Positions 1 to 5,730 of a stretch of 5,927 nucleotides of DNA are shown here, one piece after another. Where the stretch lies: positions 1-5,927 of the forward strand of contig JAKALW010000080.1 of assembly GCA_021823945.1 (NCBI GenBank), in the 5' to 3' direction. Under the pieces are notes generated by a model. That model was not told the origin of the DNA. It did no database searches and saw nothing but the letters and a program-made list of their open reading frames with translations. How positions within the stretch are numbered: position 1 is the first letter of the stretch; the number at the start of each line of letters is the position of its first letter. The position numbers and the translations under genes were made by a program. The DNA comes from Microcaldota archaeon (GTDB taxonomy: Archaea; Micrarchaeota; Micrarchaeia; Anstonellales; VGKX01).

Positions 1-930
1 CTCAATCAAGGGCGGCGGGTATTGATATCTTTTCCCGAACATGCAAAGCGCCAGGCAGTCAGAGGCAACCGTGTCCTCATTTGCTGCGGGCGTTTTCAGG
101 AATTCAATCCTGTACACCTGCGACAAATCCGAGGGCTTGAGGTAGAATACCATTGCCTTGCCGCCCCACTGCCCGAAATCCGCAAGTATGGGATTTGTGT
201 TTTGCTCCTGGGCATAGGGGAGCGCAACAGACCTTTCCCCGCCGTCAAGCACGTGCTGCATTATCGAGAGGTCTGACGCGCGCTCGAGCGCGTTTAGCGT
301 TACGCCTGCCTTGACAAGGGACTGCACGAACCTCCTGCCTCGCGAGTCCTTTGCGAACCCCACGAGGGTTATGGAATTTTCTTCGCATGCTGTGAAGAGG
401 CGCTTGTACTCTCCAATCAGCTTTCCATATTCCGCCTCGAGTGGCGAGCCGGTTTTCGGCTTGTCCGAAATCAGCGGCACAAGCGAGCCGTCAATGAGTA
501 TCATGCCAGGCTTTTTTTCCTCGGCAATCCGCGCCGCCATGCCGACTTCGCAGTTCAGGCGCGCAATGGACGCCGCGCCCGCAGCCTCGATGTACTCGAG
601 CGCGCTCCAGGCGAATGACTGAAATGGCGGGTTTTTCGAAGGGTAATATTCGTGCGCCACGAGCCTTGATTCCGCGTAATCGAACACCACGCCCGCCGGG
701 CGTATGGCCGCTATGTCGAGGTACCTGAATGAATAGGTCAGCATGCCGCTGTCAATTGCCGCCACTTTCATGTTGAGGCTTTTTTTTCCTGTTTTTTTCG
801 CAAGCCCCGCCTCCGCCGCCCCGGGAAGCTGGATTTTTGGCGCATTGGACTTGACAAGCAGGGCGGCTTTGGCAATCTCGCTTTGTATGTGCGCCGCCTT
901 CCCAATCGCGCCTTCAAACCCGTTCAACAT
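1..930 (-). CDS. nurA: NurA-family 5'->3' nuclease, 3' end beyond the window
   Basis: The reverse strand is open for 310 codons from an ATG at 930-928 to the left edge, so the C-terminus is missing. The RNase H-like NurA fold is recognisable. VAAIDSG (residues 56-62) holds the first metal-binding Asp (D60). E129 lies in an RLNCEVG context, and LIDGSLVP (146-153) holds the second acidic pair member, D148. Y175 in GEYKRLF fits the conserved Tyr. The C-terminal His of known NurA proteins would lie past the edge. Family members run to about 330-450 residues, so little is lost. NurA is a 5'->3' exonuclease and ssDNA endonuclease that works with the HerA hexameric translocase and Mre11-Rad50 in double-strand-break resection. 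Neither partner is visible here; one could lie downstream, outside the window. The start is supported by a TATA box about 28 nt upstream, giving a leaderless message. Homopolymers of eight and seven A lie in the coding strand near 780-798, but the frame stays open. Confidence 0.88.
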   Translation of the reverse strand, partial: MLNGFEGAIGKAAHIQSEIAKAALLVKSNAPKIQLPGAAEAGLAKKTGKKSLNMKVAAIDSGMLTYSFRYLDIAAIRPAGVVFDYAESRLVAHEYYPSKNPPFQSFAWSALEYIEAAGAASIARLNCEVGMAARIAEEKKPGMILIDGSLVPLISDKPKTGSPLEAEYGKLIGEYKRLFTACEENSITLVGFAKDSRGRRFVQSLVKAGVTLNALERASDLSIMQHVLDGGERSVALPYAQEQNTNPILADFGQWGGKAMVFYLKPSDLSQVYRIEFLKTPAANEDTVASDCLALCMFGKRYQYPPPLIE

Positions 931-954
931 ATTGCTCACTTAGGCAAACTCACG

Positions 955-962
955 AATATAAA
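955..962 (-). promoter_or_regulatory. Predicted TATA box of nurA (leaderless transcript)
   Basis: The minus strand reads TTTATATT. Its centre lies about 28 nt before the nurA ATG at 930. Archaeal transcription starts some 25-27 nt downstream of the TATA centre, so the message would begin almost at the start codon, and no Shine-Dalgarno motif is seen there. The plus strand of the same site reads AATATAAA and could also serve pth2. That would give a pth2 leader of roughly 100 nt containing the inverted repeat at 1010-1049. Orientation is inferred from spacing only. Confidence 0.5.
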
Positions 963-970
963 GGTTCAAT

Positions 971-1087
971 GGCAACAATTCCAGTAGGCAAAAACACAAT
1001 TCAGGCAGGTTGCATCGGCCAAATGGCAAGTTGATTTGGCAGCATGCAAAGAACTGGCAGGAATTTGGTTTGGCAGGTTGAATTGGA
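971..1087. repeat. Degenerate GGCA-headed tandem units before pth2
   Basis: GGCA(A/G) recurs at 971, 987, 1004, 1025, 1038, 1056 and 1072, with spacings of 16, 17, 21, 13, 18 and 16 nt. Several units continue as GGCAGGTTG or GGCAAGTTG (1004, 1025, 1072), often followed by an AATT or ATTT core. The last unit runs directly into the pth2 start codon. The units are too diverged to call a clean tandem repeat. They could be a decayed array, clustered binding sites, or simple compositional bias. Confidence 0.4.
1010..1049. promoter_or_regulatory. Interrupted inverted repeat / hairpin upstream of pth2
   Basis: The left arm TTGCAT-cg-GCCAAAT (1010-1024) matches the right arm ATTTGGC-agc-ATGCAA (1034-1049) across a 9-nt loop (1025-1033). 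Thirteen positions pair exactly in two blocks (7 + 6), separated by a small asymmetric internal loop. No T-run follows, so a terminator is unlikely. It lies 38 nt before the pth2 start and could be a DNA operator or an RNA leader structure. It overlaps two of the GGCA units. Confidence 0.5.
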
Positions 1088-1438
1088 ATGGAAATCAAGC
1101 AGGCAATAATCATGCGCACAGACCTTGACATGGGCAAGGGCAAGATTGCGGGGCAGGCTGCCCACGCGGCTGTCCTTGGGTATGTCAAAGTCATGTCCCG
1201 CGACTCAAGCATAGCAGAGGCATGGGAGCAAGGCGGGCAAAAAAAGATTGTCCTCAAAATCGCGACTGAAAAGGAATTCTTCGAGCTGTTTTCGCAAGTG
1301 AAGCGCGAAATTCCCTGCGCTATGGTCCAGGACGCCGGCATGACGCAGCTCGAGCCGGGCACTGCCACATGTTTTTCAATTGGGCCGTGGGACAGCGCGC
1401 AGATTGACAAGTTCACTTCGAAGCTGAAGCTTCTTTAG
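1088..1438 (+). CDS. pth2: Peptidyl-tRNA hydrolase, archaeal/eukaryotic type (Pth2)
   Basis: This 116-residue protein is the normal length for Pth2. It hydrolyses the ester bond of peptidyl-tRNA released by stalled ribosomes, freeing tRNA in the cytoplasm; it is unrelated in fold to bacterial Pth. The N-terminal signature is intact: RTDLDMGKGKIAGQAAHAA (residues 10-28), with K19, Q23 and H26 at the conserved lysine, glutamine and histidine positions. GGQKKIVLK (49-57) follows, then the C-terminal block DAGMTQLEPGTAT (82-94) with catalytic D82 and T92, then SIGP (97-100) and the usual ending KLKLL. The ATG at 1088 places the first strand exactly where the family starts. Shine-Dalgarno pairing is weak (AGGTTGA about 8 nt upstream). 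The gene is followed after 8 nt by an asparaginase-like gene, suggesting cotranscription. An unusual structured leader precedes it. Confidence 0.95.
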   Translation: MEIKQAIIMRTDLDMGKGKIAGQAAHAAVLGYVKVMSRDSSIAEAWEQGGQKKIVLKIATEKEFFELFSQVKREIPCAMVQDAGMTQLEPGTATCFSIGPWDSAQIDKFTSKLKLL

Positions 1439-1446
1439 GCGACTCG

Positions 1447-1938
1447 ATGGCTATTAGGGTTTTTGTCACTGGCGGCACTCTTGACGGGTTTGATTACGCC
1501 CGCGAAAGCGATGCCCCGAAAAGGAAATCAAGCAAGGTGCAGGCGCTTCTGCGCGACGCGAGAATCAGCGCGGATTATGCGGTCACAACCCTTTTTCTCA
1601 AGGACAGCAGGTTCATCACTCATGCAGATTTGGAAACAATTGCCACTGCGTGCGGAAAATGCAAGGAGGGCAGAATCCTCATCACGCACGGAAGCTTCAC
1701 AATGGCGGCCACAGCTAAATTCCTTGCGGGAAAAAAGCTTGGCAAGACAATCGTGGCTACGGGGGCCATCACGCCGGCCGCAAAATCCGCTTCTGACGCC
1801 AAATTCAACATAGGCTTCGCGTTCGCGGCTGTACAGTCATTGCCAAAAGGAGTGTATGTCGCCATGAACGGCAGGGTTTTCCACGCGTCAAATGTAAGGA
1901 AAAATCTCCGGACCGGCTATTTTGAAAAAGAGAAATAG
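1447..1938 (+). CDS. Short asparaginase-like domain protein with altered active site
   Basis: The 163 residues match only the N-terminal half of the type I/II L-asparaginase fold; the C-terminal domain of full enzymes (about 330 residues) is absent. VTGGTLDG (residues 7-14) is the first signature, with T11 at the nucleophile position. ILITHGSFTM (77-86) is the second, usually THGTDTM: S83 and F84 replace the Thr-Asp pair of the catalytic triad. IVATGAITPA (102-111), SDAKFNIGFAFAAVQ (114-128) and GVYVAMNGRVF (135-145) match a known group of short single-domain asparaginase homologues, so the length is a family trait rather than truncation here. The substrate is unknown. Without the Asp, ordinary asparaginase activity is doubtful; amide or ligand binding is possible. 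It starts 8 nt after pth2 with a weak AGGCGA motif overlapping the pth2 stop, consistent with translation from a shared message. Confidence 0.82.
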   Translation: MAIRVFVTGGTLDGFDYARESDAPKRKSSKVQALLRDARISADYAVTTLFLKDSRFITHADLETIATACGKCKEGRILITHGSFTMAATAKFLAGKKLGKTIVATGAITPAAKSASDAKFNIGFAFAAVQSLPKGVYVAMNGRVFHASNVRKNLRTGYFEKEK

Positions 1939-2004
1939 GGCTTCCGGGCGCAAAAGCGCATGCCGCAAATTGGCAGAATACCCGGGCAAAAATTGCCTAT
2001 TTCT
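1931..2004. terminator. Convergent-gene spacer with nested hairpins, possible bidirectional terminator
   Basis: Both converging genes end in AGAAATAGG, giving a perfect 9-bp inverted repeat (1931-1939 with 1996-2004) that spans both stop codons. Inside lie GCGC-AAAA-GCGC (1948-1959), TGCC/GGCA (1961-1964 with 1972-1975), CCGGG pairing with CCCGG (1944-1948 with 1981-1985), and GGCAA-AAA-TTGCC (1985-1997). Neither side has a long T-run of the kind archaeal intrinsic termination uses; only a pyrimidine-rich tract follows on the plus strand. The terminator role is therefore inferred from position and structure. Confidence 0.35.
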
Positions 2005-3553
2005 TCCCTTCCTTTTCCTCCTGCCCCATCTTCCTTAACTCGCGCACAAGCCTCTTTCCCGCTTCTGCATCCTTTTCCATTTCCTTTAGGGCGCCGCGCC
2101 TGATTTCGCTGACCAGCCGCGTGCCCTGCCTGGCCCTGTCATCAATGCCGTTTATCAGCATTTTGCTTTTCATCGCGCTTGTGCCAATCGCCTTGTGGGT
2201 GATGTTCCAACCGTTGAACACTGTTGCCACAGCGCCCATTGCAGGGTTGACAGCAAGTATCTTGATTATCAGGTCGCGGTCCTCCTGTTTGCCAGGCAGG
2301 TCTTTTTTCGGAAGCACTGGCGCGAAAACCAGCACTGTCGCAAGCCTGAATCCCGTGGACACCAGGAATATCACTGGTATGGCAGCAAAGCCCCAGTATA
2401 TTCCCGTGCCAAGGAATGCCAGCGCAACTCCGCCCGCTACGCTTCCAAGCGCGTATAGTATCCCGTTGAAGAGGTTGTATTTTGACATGTAGGACGCCCT
2501 TAGTTCGCGCGGCACTGTTGCAAGCAGGAAATTGAACGAGGTCAGCTCGAACCCGCCCCAGACAAATCCCGAAAACGCGTTGAAGAGCATTATATGGACA
2601 AAATCGGTTGACATGAGCCATATGGCGGGCACGAGCGCGGCGCCAATGCCGCAGCAGATTAGCACTGTCCTGTTCCCATAGGCGTCTATCATCGAGCCCC
2701 AGTACCTCTGGGACACCATCTTCATTATGATTGAAATCGAGGTGATTGCGCCCACCATGCCAAGGTCGAAATTAAGGTTCGTTATCATGTATGGCGTGAA
2801 AAACGGCGCCGCAATCTGGGCGGAGAAGTTCATCACGCTTAGGAAAAGGATTACAGAAAGCTCGTTTTTGTACGATGGCAGGAGGAAAAGGTGTTTCAAT
2901 GCCACCTCGTGCATGAGCATGGGCTTGAATTCCGGTTCACTCGTCTTGAGAAGGAAAAAGGCGCCTATGGCGCGCGCCATGCATGCCAGGAAGAATATCA
3001 CCGCGAACGCCGCCTTCTCACCTATCCCCGCGTTCAGGTCGCTCAGGATAATGCCGCCGAGGAAAGTCGCAGTGAACAAGAGCAGGTAAACATACCTGTT
3101 GCGCTCGGCGAAGAACTTCGCCCTTTCATTGTCCGGCACCAGGTCGGCAATCCAGCTTGACCATGCGGGATTTATCATGAGGTTTATGCCGAAGCCGACT
3201 GAATATGCGGCCAACAGCGCAACAAATGGCAGCTTCCCCGGATAAAACATTATGAGCGCAACTATTAGCCAGGTGAGAGCCTGCAAAGCCACTCCGCCTA
3301 CAACCAGGGTTTTCCTGCTTTTGAGCGCGCGGATGAGCGGGCTTGAGAAAAACTGGAAAAGCGAGCCAGCGGCATAGGGCACTGCTGAGAGCAGGCCGAT
3401 GTCAAATGACGATGCGCCGCCAATCACTGCGGCTGCCGAGAGGAAGTTGTCGCCAAACCCACTCATCACTGAAAACAGGCTGCCGTCGTAAATAGAGTAC
3501 TTGAGGTCCTGCTTCCTTTGGGAGGGCGCGCCCTGCCCGTTTTCATCCTGCAT
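1997..3553 (-). CDS. Major facilitator superfamily transporter with charged C-terminal tail
   Basis: This is a 518-residue integral membrane protein with about twelve hydrophobic segments in two halves. MFS traits include LIRALKSRKTLVV (residues 74-86) in the first cytoplasmic loop, NPAWSSWIADLVP (128-140) followed by the basic DNERAKFFAERNRY (141-154), and WGSMIDAYGNRTVL (285-298), the equivalent loop in the second half. The NPAW-DLVP-R signature is common in uncharacterised archaeal and bacterial MFS proteins; the substrate cannot be inferred. After the last helix (about 410) comes an unusual tail of some 100 residues, ending in a Lys/Glu-rich, probably helical stretch (about 470-518). The ATG at 3553 is preferred because AAGGAAGG (3568-3561) sits 7 nt before it. 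ATG at 3583 (528 residues) and 3574 are alternatives without such a motif. The gene is divergent from rpoH, with its own TATA box. Confidence 0.88.
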   Translation of the reverse strand: MQDENGQGAPSQRKQDLKYSIYDGSLFSVMSGFGDNFLSAAAVIGGASSFDIGLLSAVPYAAGSLFQFFSSPLIRALKSRKTLVVGGVALQALTWLIVALIMFYPGKLPFVALLAAYSVGFGINLMINPAWSSWIADLVPDNERAKFFAERNRYVYLLLFTATFLGGIILSDLNAGIGEKAAFAVIFFLACMARAIGAFFLLKTSEPEFKPMLMHEVALKHLFLLPSYKNELSVILFLSVMNFSAQIAAPFFTPYMITNLNFDLGMVGAITSISIIMKMVSQRYWGSMIDAYGNRTVLICCGIGAALVPAIWLMSTDFVHIMLFNAFSGFVWGGFELTSFNFLLATVPRELRASYMSKYNLFNGILYALGSVAGGVALAFLGTGIYWGFAAIPVIFLVSTGFRLATVLVFAPVLPKKDLPGKQEDRDLIIKILAVNPAMGAVATVFNGWNITHKAIGTSAMKSKMLINGIDDRARQGTRLVSEIRRGALKEMEKDAEAGKRLVRELRKMGQEEKEGKK

Positions 3554-3615
3554 CGCTATACCTTCCTTGTGCATGCCTTGCATTGAGACATAGTTTGGCT
3601 TATTGCCGCAATACG

Positions 3616-3623
3616 TTTATATA
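3616..3623 (-). promoter_or_regulatory. Predicted TATA box of the MFS gene
   Basis: The minus strand reads TATATAAA. Its centre predicts a start near 3592-3594, leaving a leader of about 40 nt to the ATG at 3553 that contains the AAGGAAGG ribosome-binding motif. The plus strand reads TTTATATA, so the element is nearly symmetrical and could also fire toward rpoH as a distal promoter. Direction is assigned from gene position. Confidence 0.5.
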
Positions 3624-3652
3624 CGATTATAATAACAGGAAAAAACGCGCGC

Positions 3653-3672
3653 CGGGCAATGGTTTTTGCCCG
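3653..3672. other. Perfect 7-bp hairpin between two divergent promoters
   Basis: CGGGCAA (3653-3659) pairs with TTGCCCG (3666-3672) around a 6-nt loop. It lies between the TATA boxes of the MFS gene and rpoH, outside both predicted transcripts, so it is more likely a DNA-level site (operator or boundary) than an RNA structure. No run of T follows on the plus strand. Confidence 0.35.
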
Positions 3673-3732
3673 CGGTTTGTGGCATCCCTTTGTTTCCAGT
3701 GCGTTTCGCCCCGTAACAGAAACATAAATATC

Positions 3733-3740
3733 TTTATAAA
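3733..3740 (+). promoter_or_regulatory. Predicted TATA box of the rpoH-rpoB operon
   Basis: TTTATAAA is preceded by A-rich sequence (AACATAAATATC) that could act as the TFB recognition element. The predicted start, about 26 nt downstream of the centre, falls near 3762-3764, just before the TTG start codons of rpoH. TGTTTC (3691-3696) and GAAACA (3719-3724) form a 6-bp inverted repeat with a 22-nt gap directly upstream, a possible but unproven regulator site. Confidence 0.6.
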
Positions 3741-3778
3741 TTGGTGTTAACATAATTATCTGCACGCTTTTGGTCAGT

Positions 3779-3782
3779 GGTG
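3779..3782 (+). promoter_or_regulatory. GGTG ribosome-binding motif deciding the rpoH start
   Basis: GGTG lies 5 nt before the TTG at 3788. The same GGTG core precedes rpoB'' (4184-4187) and rpoB' (5732-5735) and fits the 3' end of archaeal 16S rRNA. This favours 3788 over the in-frame TTG codons at 3770 and 3794. Confidence 0.4.
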
Positions 3783-3787
3783 TTACT

Positions 3788-4027
3788 TTGTCTTTGGAAA
3801 AAAACGATATTATACGTCATAATTTGGTGCCTAAGCACGAGATTCTTTTGCCTGCGGAAAAAGACGAGCTCCTTGCTAGGATACCCATGGCATCAATGCC
3901 AAAAATCCATATTTCGGATCCTGGCTTGAAACTATTTGGCATAGAGGCTTCTTCGGGCGACATAGTGAAGATTTCGCGCGAGGACGCCACTGGCAAAAAC
4001 ACATACTACCGCCTTGTAATTAAGTAA
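3788..4027 (+). CDS. rpoH: DNA-directed RNA polymerase subunit H (Rpo5)
   Basis: This small subunit is homologous to the C-terminal domain of eukaryotic Rpb5 and lies in the lower jaw of archaeal polymerase. The start at TTG 3788 gives 79 residues, matching the family's usual 75-85. IIRHNLVPKHEIL is the conserved opening (LVPKHE is nearly invariant). MPKIHISDPGLKLFGIEASSGDIVKISR follows the pattern LPKI-SDP-G-GD-VKI-R, and the protein closes with TYYRLVIK, the standard C-terminus. No ATG or GTG start is available; in-frame TTG codons lie at 3770, 3788 and 3794. The middle one is chosen for its GGTG motif and the family length, with 3770 (85 residues) the main alternative. The gene heads the operon rpoH-rpoB''-rpoB', the standard archaeal order. 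It is noticeably more AT-rich than the rpoB'' body. Confidence 0.93.
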   Translation: MSLEKNDIIRHNLVPKHEILLPAEKDELLARIPMASMPKIHISDPGLKLFGIEASSGDIVKISREDATGKNTYYRLVIK

Positions 4028-4078
4028 ATTGGCGGCTTTGGCTTCAATTGGAATAGCTAGTGTGTTTGCCGCACGCCG

Positions 4079-4087
4079 TTTTTTTTT
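4079..4087 (+). terminator. Nine-T run in the rpoH-rpoB'' gap, possible terminator or attenuator
   Basis: Archaeal polymerase terminates at T-rich tracts on the non-template strand without needing a hairpin. A run of nine T lies 52 nt after the rpoH stop and 110 nt before the rpoB'' start. Only a weak stem precedes it (GCGGC 4032-4036 with GCCGC 4068-4072). It could end part of the rpoH transcripts. The same T-rich stretch could instead act as a poor TATA element, so the call is tentative. Confidence 0.35.
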
Positions 4088-4183
4088 ATCTGGCAAAGAA
4101 TCGCGGCTATCATTGCAAACATTTCGGCGCGCCCCCGATAACCGGGCGCAAGAAATTTTACAGGTTTGGAAATATTCATACGC

Positions 4184-4191
4184 GGTGGGGG
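4184..4191 (+). promoter_or_regulatory. Ribosome-binding site of rpoB''
   Basis: GGTGGGGG lies 5 nt before the ATG at 4197. It is the argument for starting here rather than at the in-frame TTG at 4029, which has no such motif and would add 56 residues not seen in B'' subunits. Confidence 0.6.
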
Positions 4192-4196
4192 ATTCA

Positions 4197-5693
4197 ATGG
4201 CAAAGCAACTGCTTGAAAGCTACTTTAAAGAGAACAGCCTCGTGAAACAGCATCTTGATTCTTACAACAAGTTCATAGAGAGCGGCCTGGCCTCGGAATA
4301 TTCCGATTTCGGCATCCAGTCCGTGATAAAGAGGTTCGGCAACATCCAACCGTCAATAGAGGGCTTCGAGCTCAAGCTTGGCAAAGTCAGGCTTGAAAAG
4401 CCAATGATTGTCGAGGCCGACGGCTCAAAGCGCCCCATCTACCCCATGGAGGCGAGGCTAAGGAACCTCACGTACGCCGCCCCTATCATCCTTGAAATCA
4501 TCCCGGTGTTCAACGGCATCGAGAAACCGACTTATTCTGAAGTCTTCATAGGCGAATTCCCGGTCATGGTGCGCTCAAAGCTGTGCCACCTCTCAAACCT
4601 GTCTGAGGACGAGCTTGTGGAGCACGGCGAGGACGCGAACGACCCGGGCGGCTATTTCATCATCAACGGCTCCGAGCGCTCGCTCGTCTCAATCGAGGAC
4701 CTGGCGCCAAACCGCATTATCGTCTCAAAGGAAAAGGACGGCGCAATCATCACCTCCAAGGTATTCTCCACGCGGTGGGGCTTCCGTGCAAGGTGCGCGG
4801 TGGAGCGCACGAACGACGGCAACCTGCGCGTCGTGTTCCCGGCAGCTCCAAAGGATTTGCAGTTCACAAGCGTGCTTCGCGCGCTCGGGCTTGAGACCGA
4901 CAAGGAAATCCTCGCGTCCTTCTCGCAGGACAGGCACGTCCAGGCGGACATGATGCTCAACCTCGAGGTCGACGACGTCAACGGCGTGAAAAACGGCGCC
5001 ACGTCGTTCGAGCACATAGGCAAGAAAGTCGCCCCCGGCCAGGCCGACGAATACAGGGTGAAAAGGAGCGAAGTCCTAATAGACCAATACCTCCTTCCGC
5101 ACATAGGCGGCACGCCGCAGGACAGGCTCAGGAAGGCTTACTACCTCTGCAAGATGGCGGAGCGCGCCATACGCGTCGCATACAAGGACATCGCGCAGGA
5201 CGACAAGGACCACTACGCGAACAAGAGGATAAAACTCTCGGGCGACCTCATGGAGGAGCTTTTCAGGTACGCGTTCCAGTTCTTGGTGAAGGACGTTTCA
5301 TACCAGGCCGGCAGGGCGGACGCAAGGGGCAGGCGCCTCATTGTCCAGACCCTTGTCAGGCCTGACGCATTGACAGACAGGATAAGGTATTCCCTCGCGA
5401 CCGGCAACTGGATAGCAGGGCAGACGGGCGTGTCGCAATTGCTCGACCGCACGTCGTTCCTCGCGACCGCGTCGCACCTGAGGAGGATAATATCGCCTTT
5501 GTCGAGGAAGCATCCGCACTTCAAGGCCCGTGACCTGCACGGCACGCACTGGGGCAAGCTTTGCCCCAACGAGTCGCCCGAAGGGCCCTCGTGCGCGCTG
5601 GTGAAGAACCTGGCGCTCCTCTGTTCCGTCTCGATAGGCGAAAACGAGGATAAGGTCGAAAACGAGCTGAGGAAACTTGACGTGAAGATTTAG
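4197..5693 (+). CDS. rpoB2: DNA-directed RNA polymerase subunit B'' (Rpo2N)
   Basis: This is the N-terminal half of the split second-largest polymerase subunit; with B' it equals bacterial beta/Rpb2. It holds the protrusion, lobe and fork. The 498 residues fit the family (about 490-520). Landmarks: LLESYFKENSLVKQHLDSYN (5-24); EFPVMVRSKLCHL (120-132); EDANDPGGYFIINGSERS (145-162); IEDLAPN (166-172); SVLRALGLETDKEI (225-238); DDKDHYANKRIKLSGDL (335-351); NWIAGQTGVSQLLDRTSFLA (404-423); HLRRIISPLSR (427-437); CPNESPEGPSCALVKNLAL (456-474). The protein ends soon after, at the known B''/B' split. The ATG at 4197 is chosen because homologues begin at this SYFKE region and GGTGGGGG (4184-4191) precedes it; the frame is open upstream to 4029 but that stretch looks unlike the family. 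The fork motif departs from the consensus (LHPT to LHGT; TPEGPN to SPEGPS; GL to AL). Confidence 0.96.
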   Translation: MAKQLLESYFKENSLVKQHLDSYNKFIESGLASEYSDFGIQSVIKRFGNIQPSIEGFELKLGKVRLEKPMIVEADGSKRPIYPMEARLRNLTYAAPIILEIIPVFNGIEKPTYSEVFIGEFPVMVRSKLCHLSNLSEDELVEHGEDANDPGGYFIINGSERSLVSIEDLAPNRIIVSKEKDGAIITSKVFSTRWGFRARCAVERTNDGNLRVVFPAAPKDLQFTSVLRALGLETDKEILASFSQDRHVQADMMLNLEVDDVNGVKNGATSFEHIGKKVAPGQADEYRVKRSEVLIDQYLLPHIGGTPQDRLRKAYYLCKMAERAIRVAYKDIAQDDKDHYANKRIKLSGDLMEELFRYAFQFLVKDVSYQAGRADARGRRLIVQTLVRPDALTDRIRYSLATGNWIAGQTGVSQLLDRTSFLATASHLRRIISPLSRKHPHFKARDLHGTHWGKLCPNESPEGPSCALVKNLALLCSVSIGENEDKVENELRKLDVKI

Positions 5694-5730
5694 GCGCGCA
5701 AAGTTTTCGGCAAGGCATATCATAATTATT

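Noticed and set aside
779..798. Runs of eight and seven A in the nurA coding strand as a frameshift site
   Set aside because: The frame is open on both sides and the family motifs before and after stay in register, so no frameshift is needed; they encode a lysine-rich linker.
22..943. Plus-strand open frames at 22-276, 311-622 and 743-943
   Set aside because: They lie antisense to nurA, which carries clear family motifs along its whole length; their translations look like low-complexity reverse reading with no recognisable domain.
940..1416. Minus-strand 158-codon frame opposite pth2
   Set aside because: pth2 on the other strand has every family motif; this frame is Cys/Ser/Pro-rich shadow sequence and covers the inverted repeat.
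2121..3160. Open frames on both strands inside the MFS gene (2121-2492, 2142-2621, 2195-2458, 2727-3089, 2891-3160)
   Set aside because: They overlap a continuous membrane protein with clear MFS motifs and show no domain or start signal of their own.
4029..4196. 56-codon in-frame extension upstream of rpoB''
   Set aside because: It would begin with TTG without a ribosome-binding motif, contains the T9 run, and is unlike B'' N-termini; homologues start at the region encoded from 4197.
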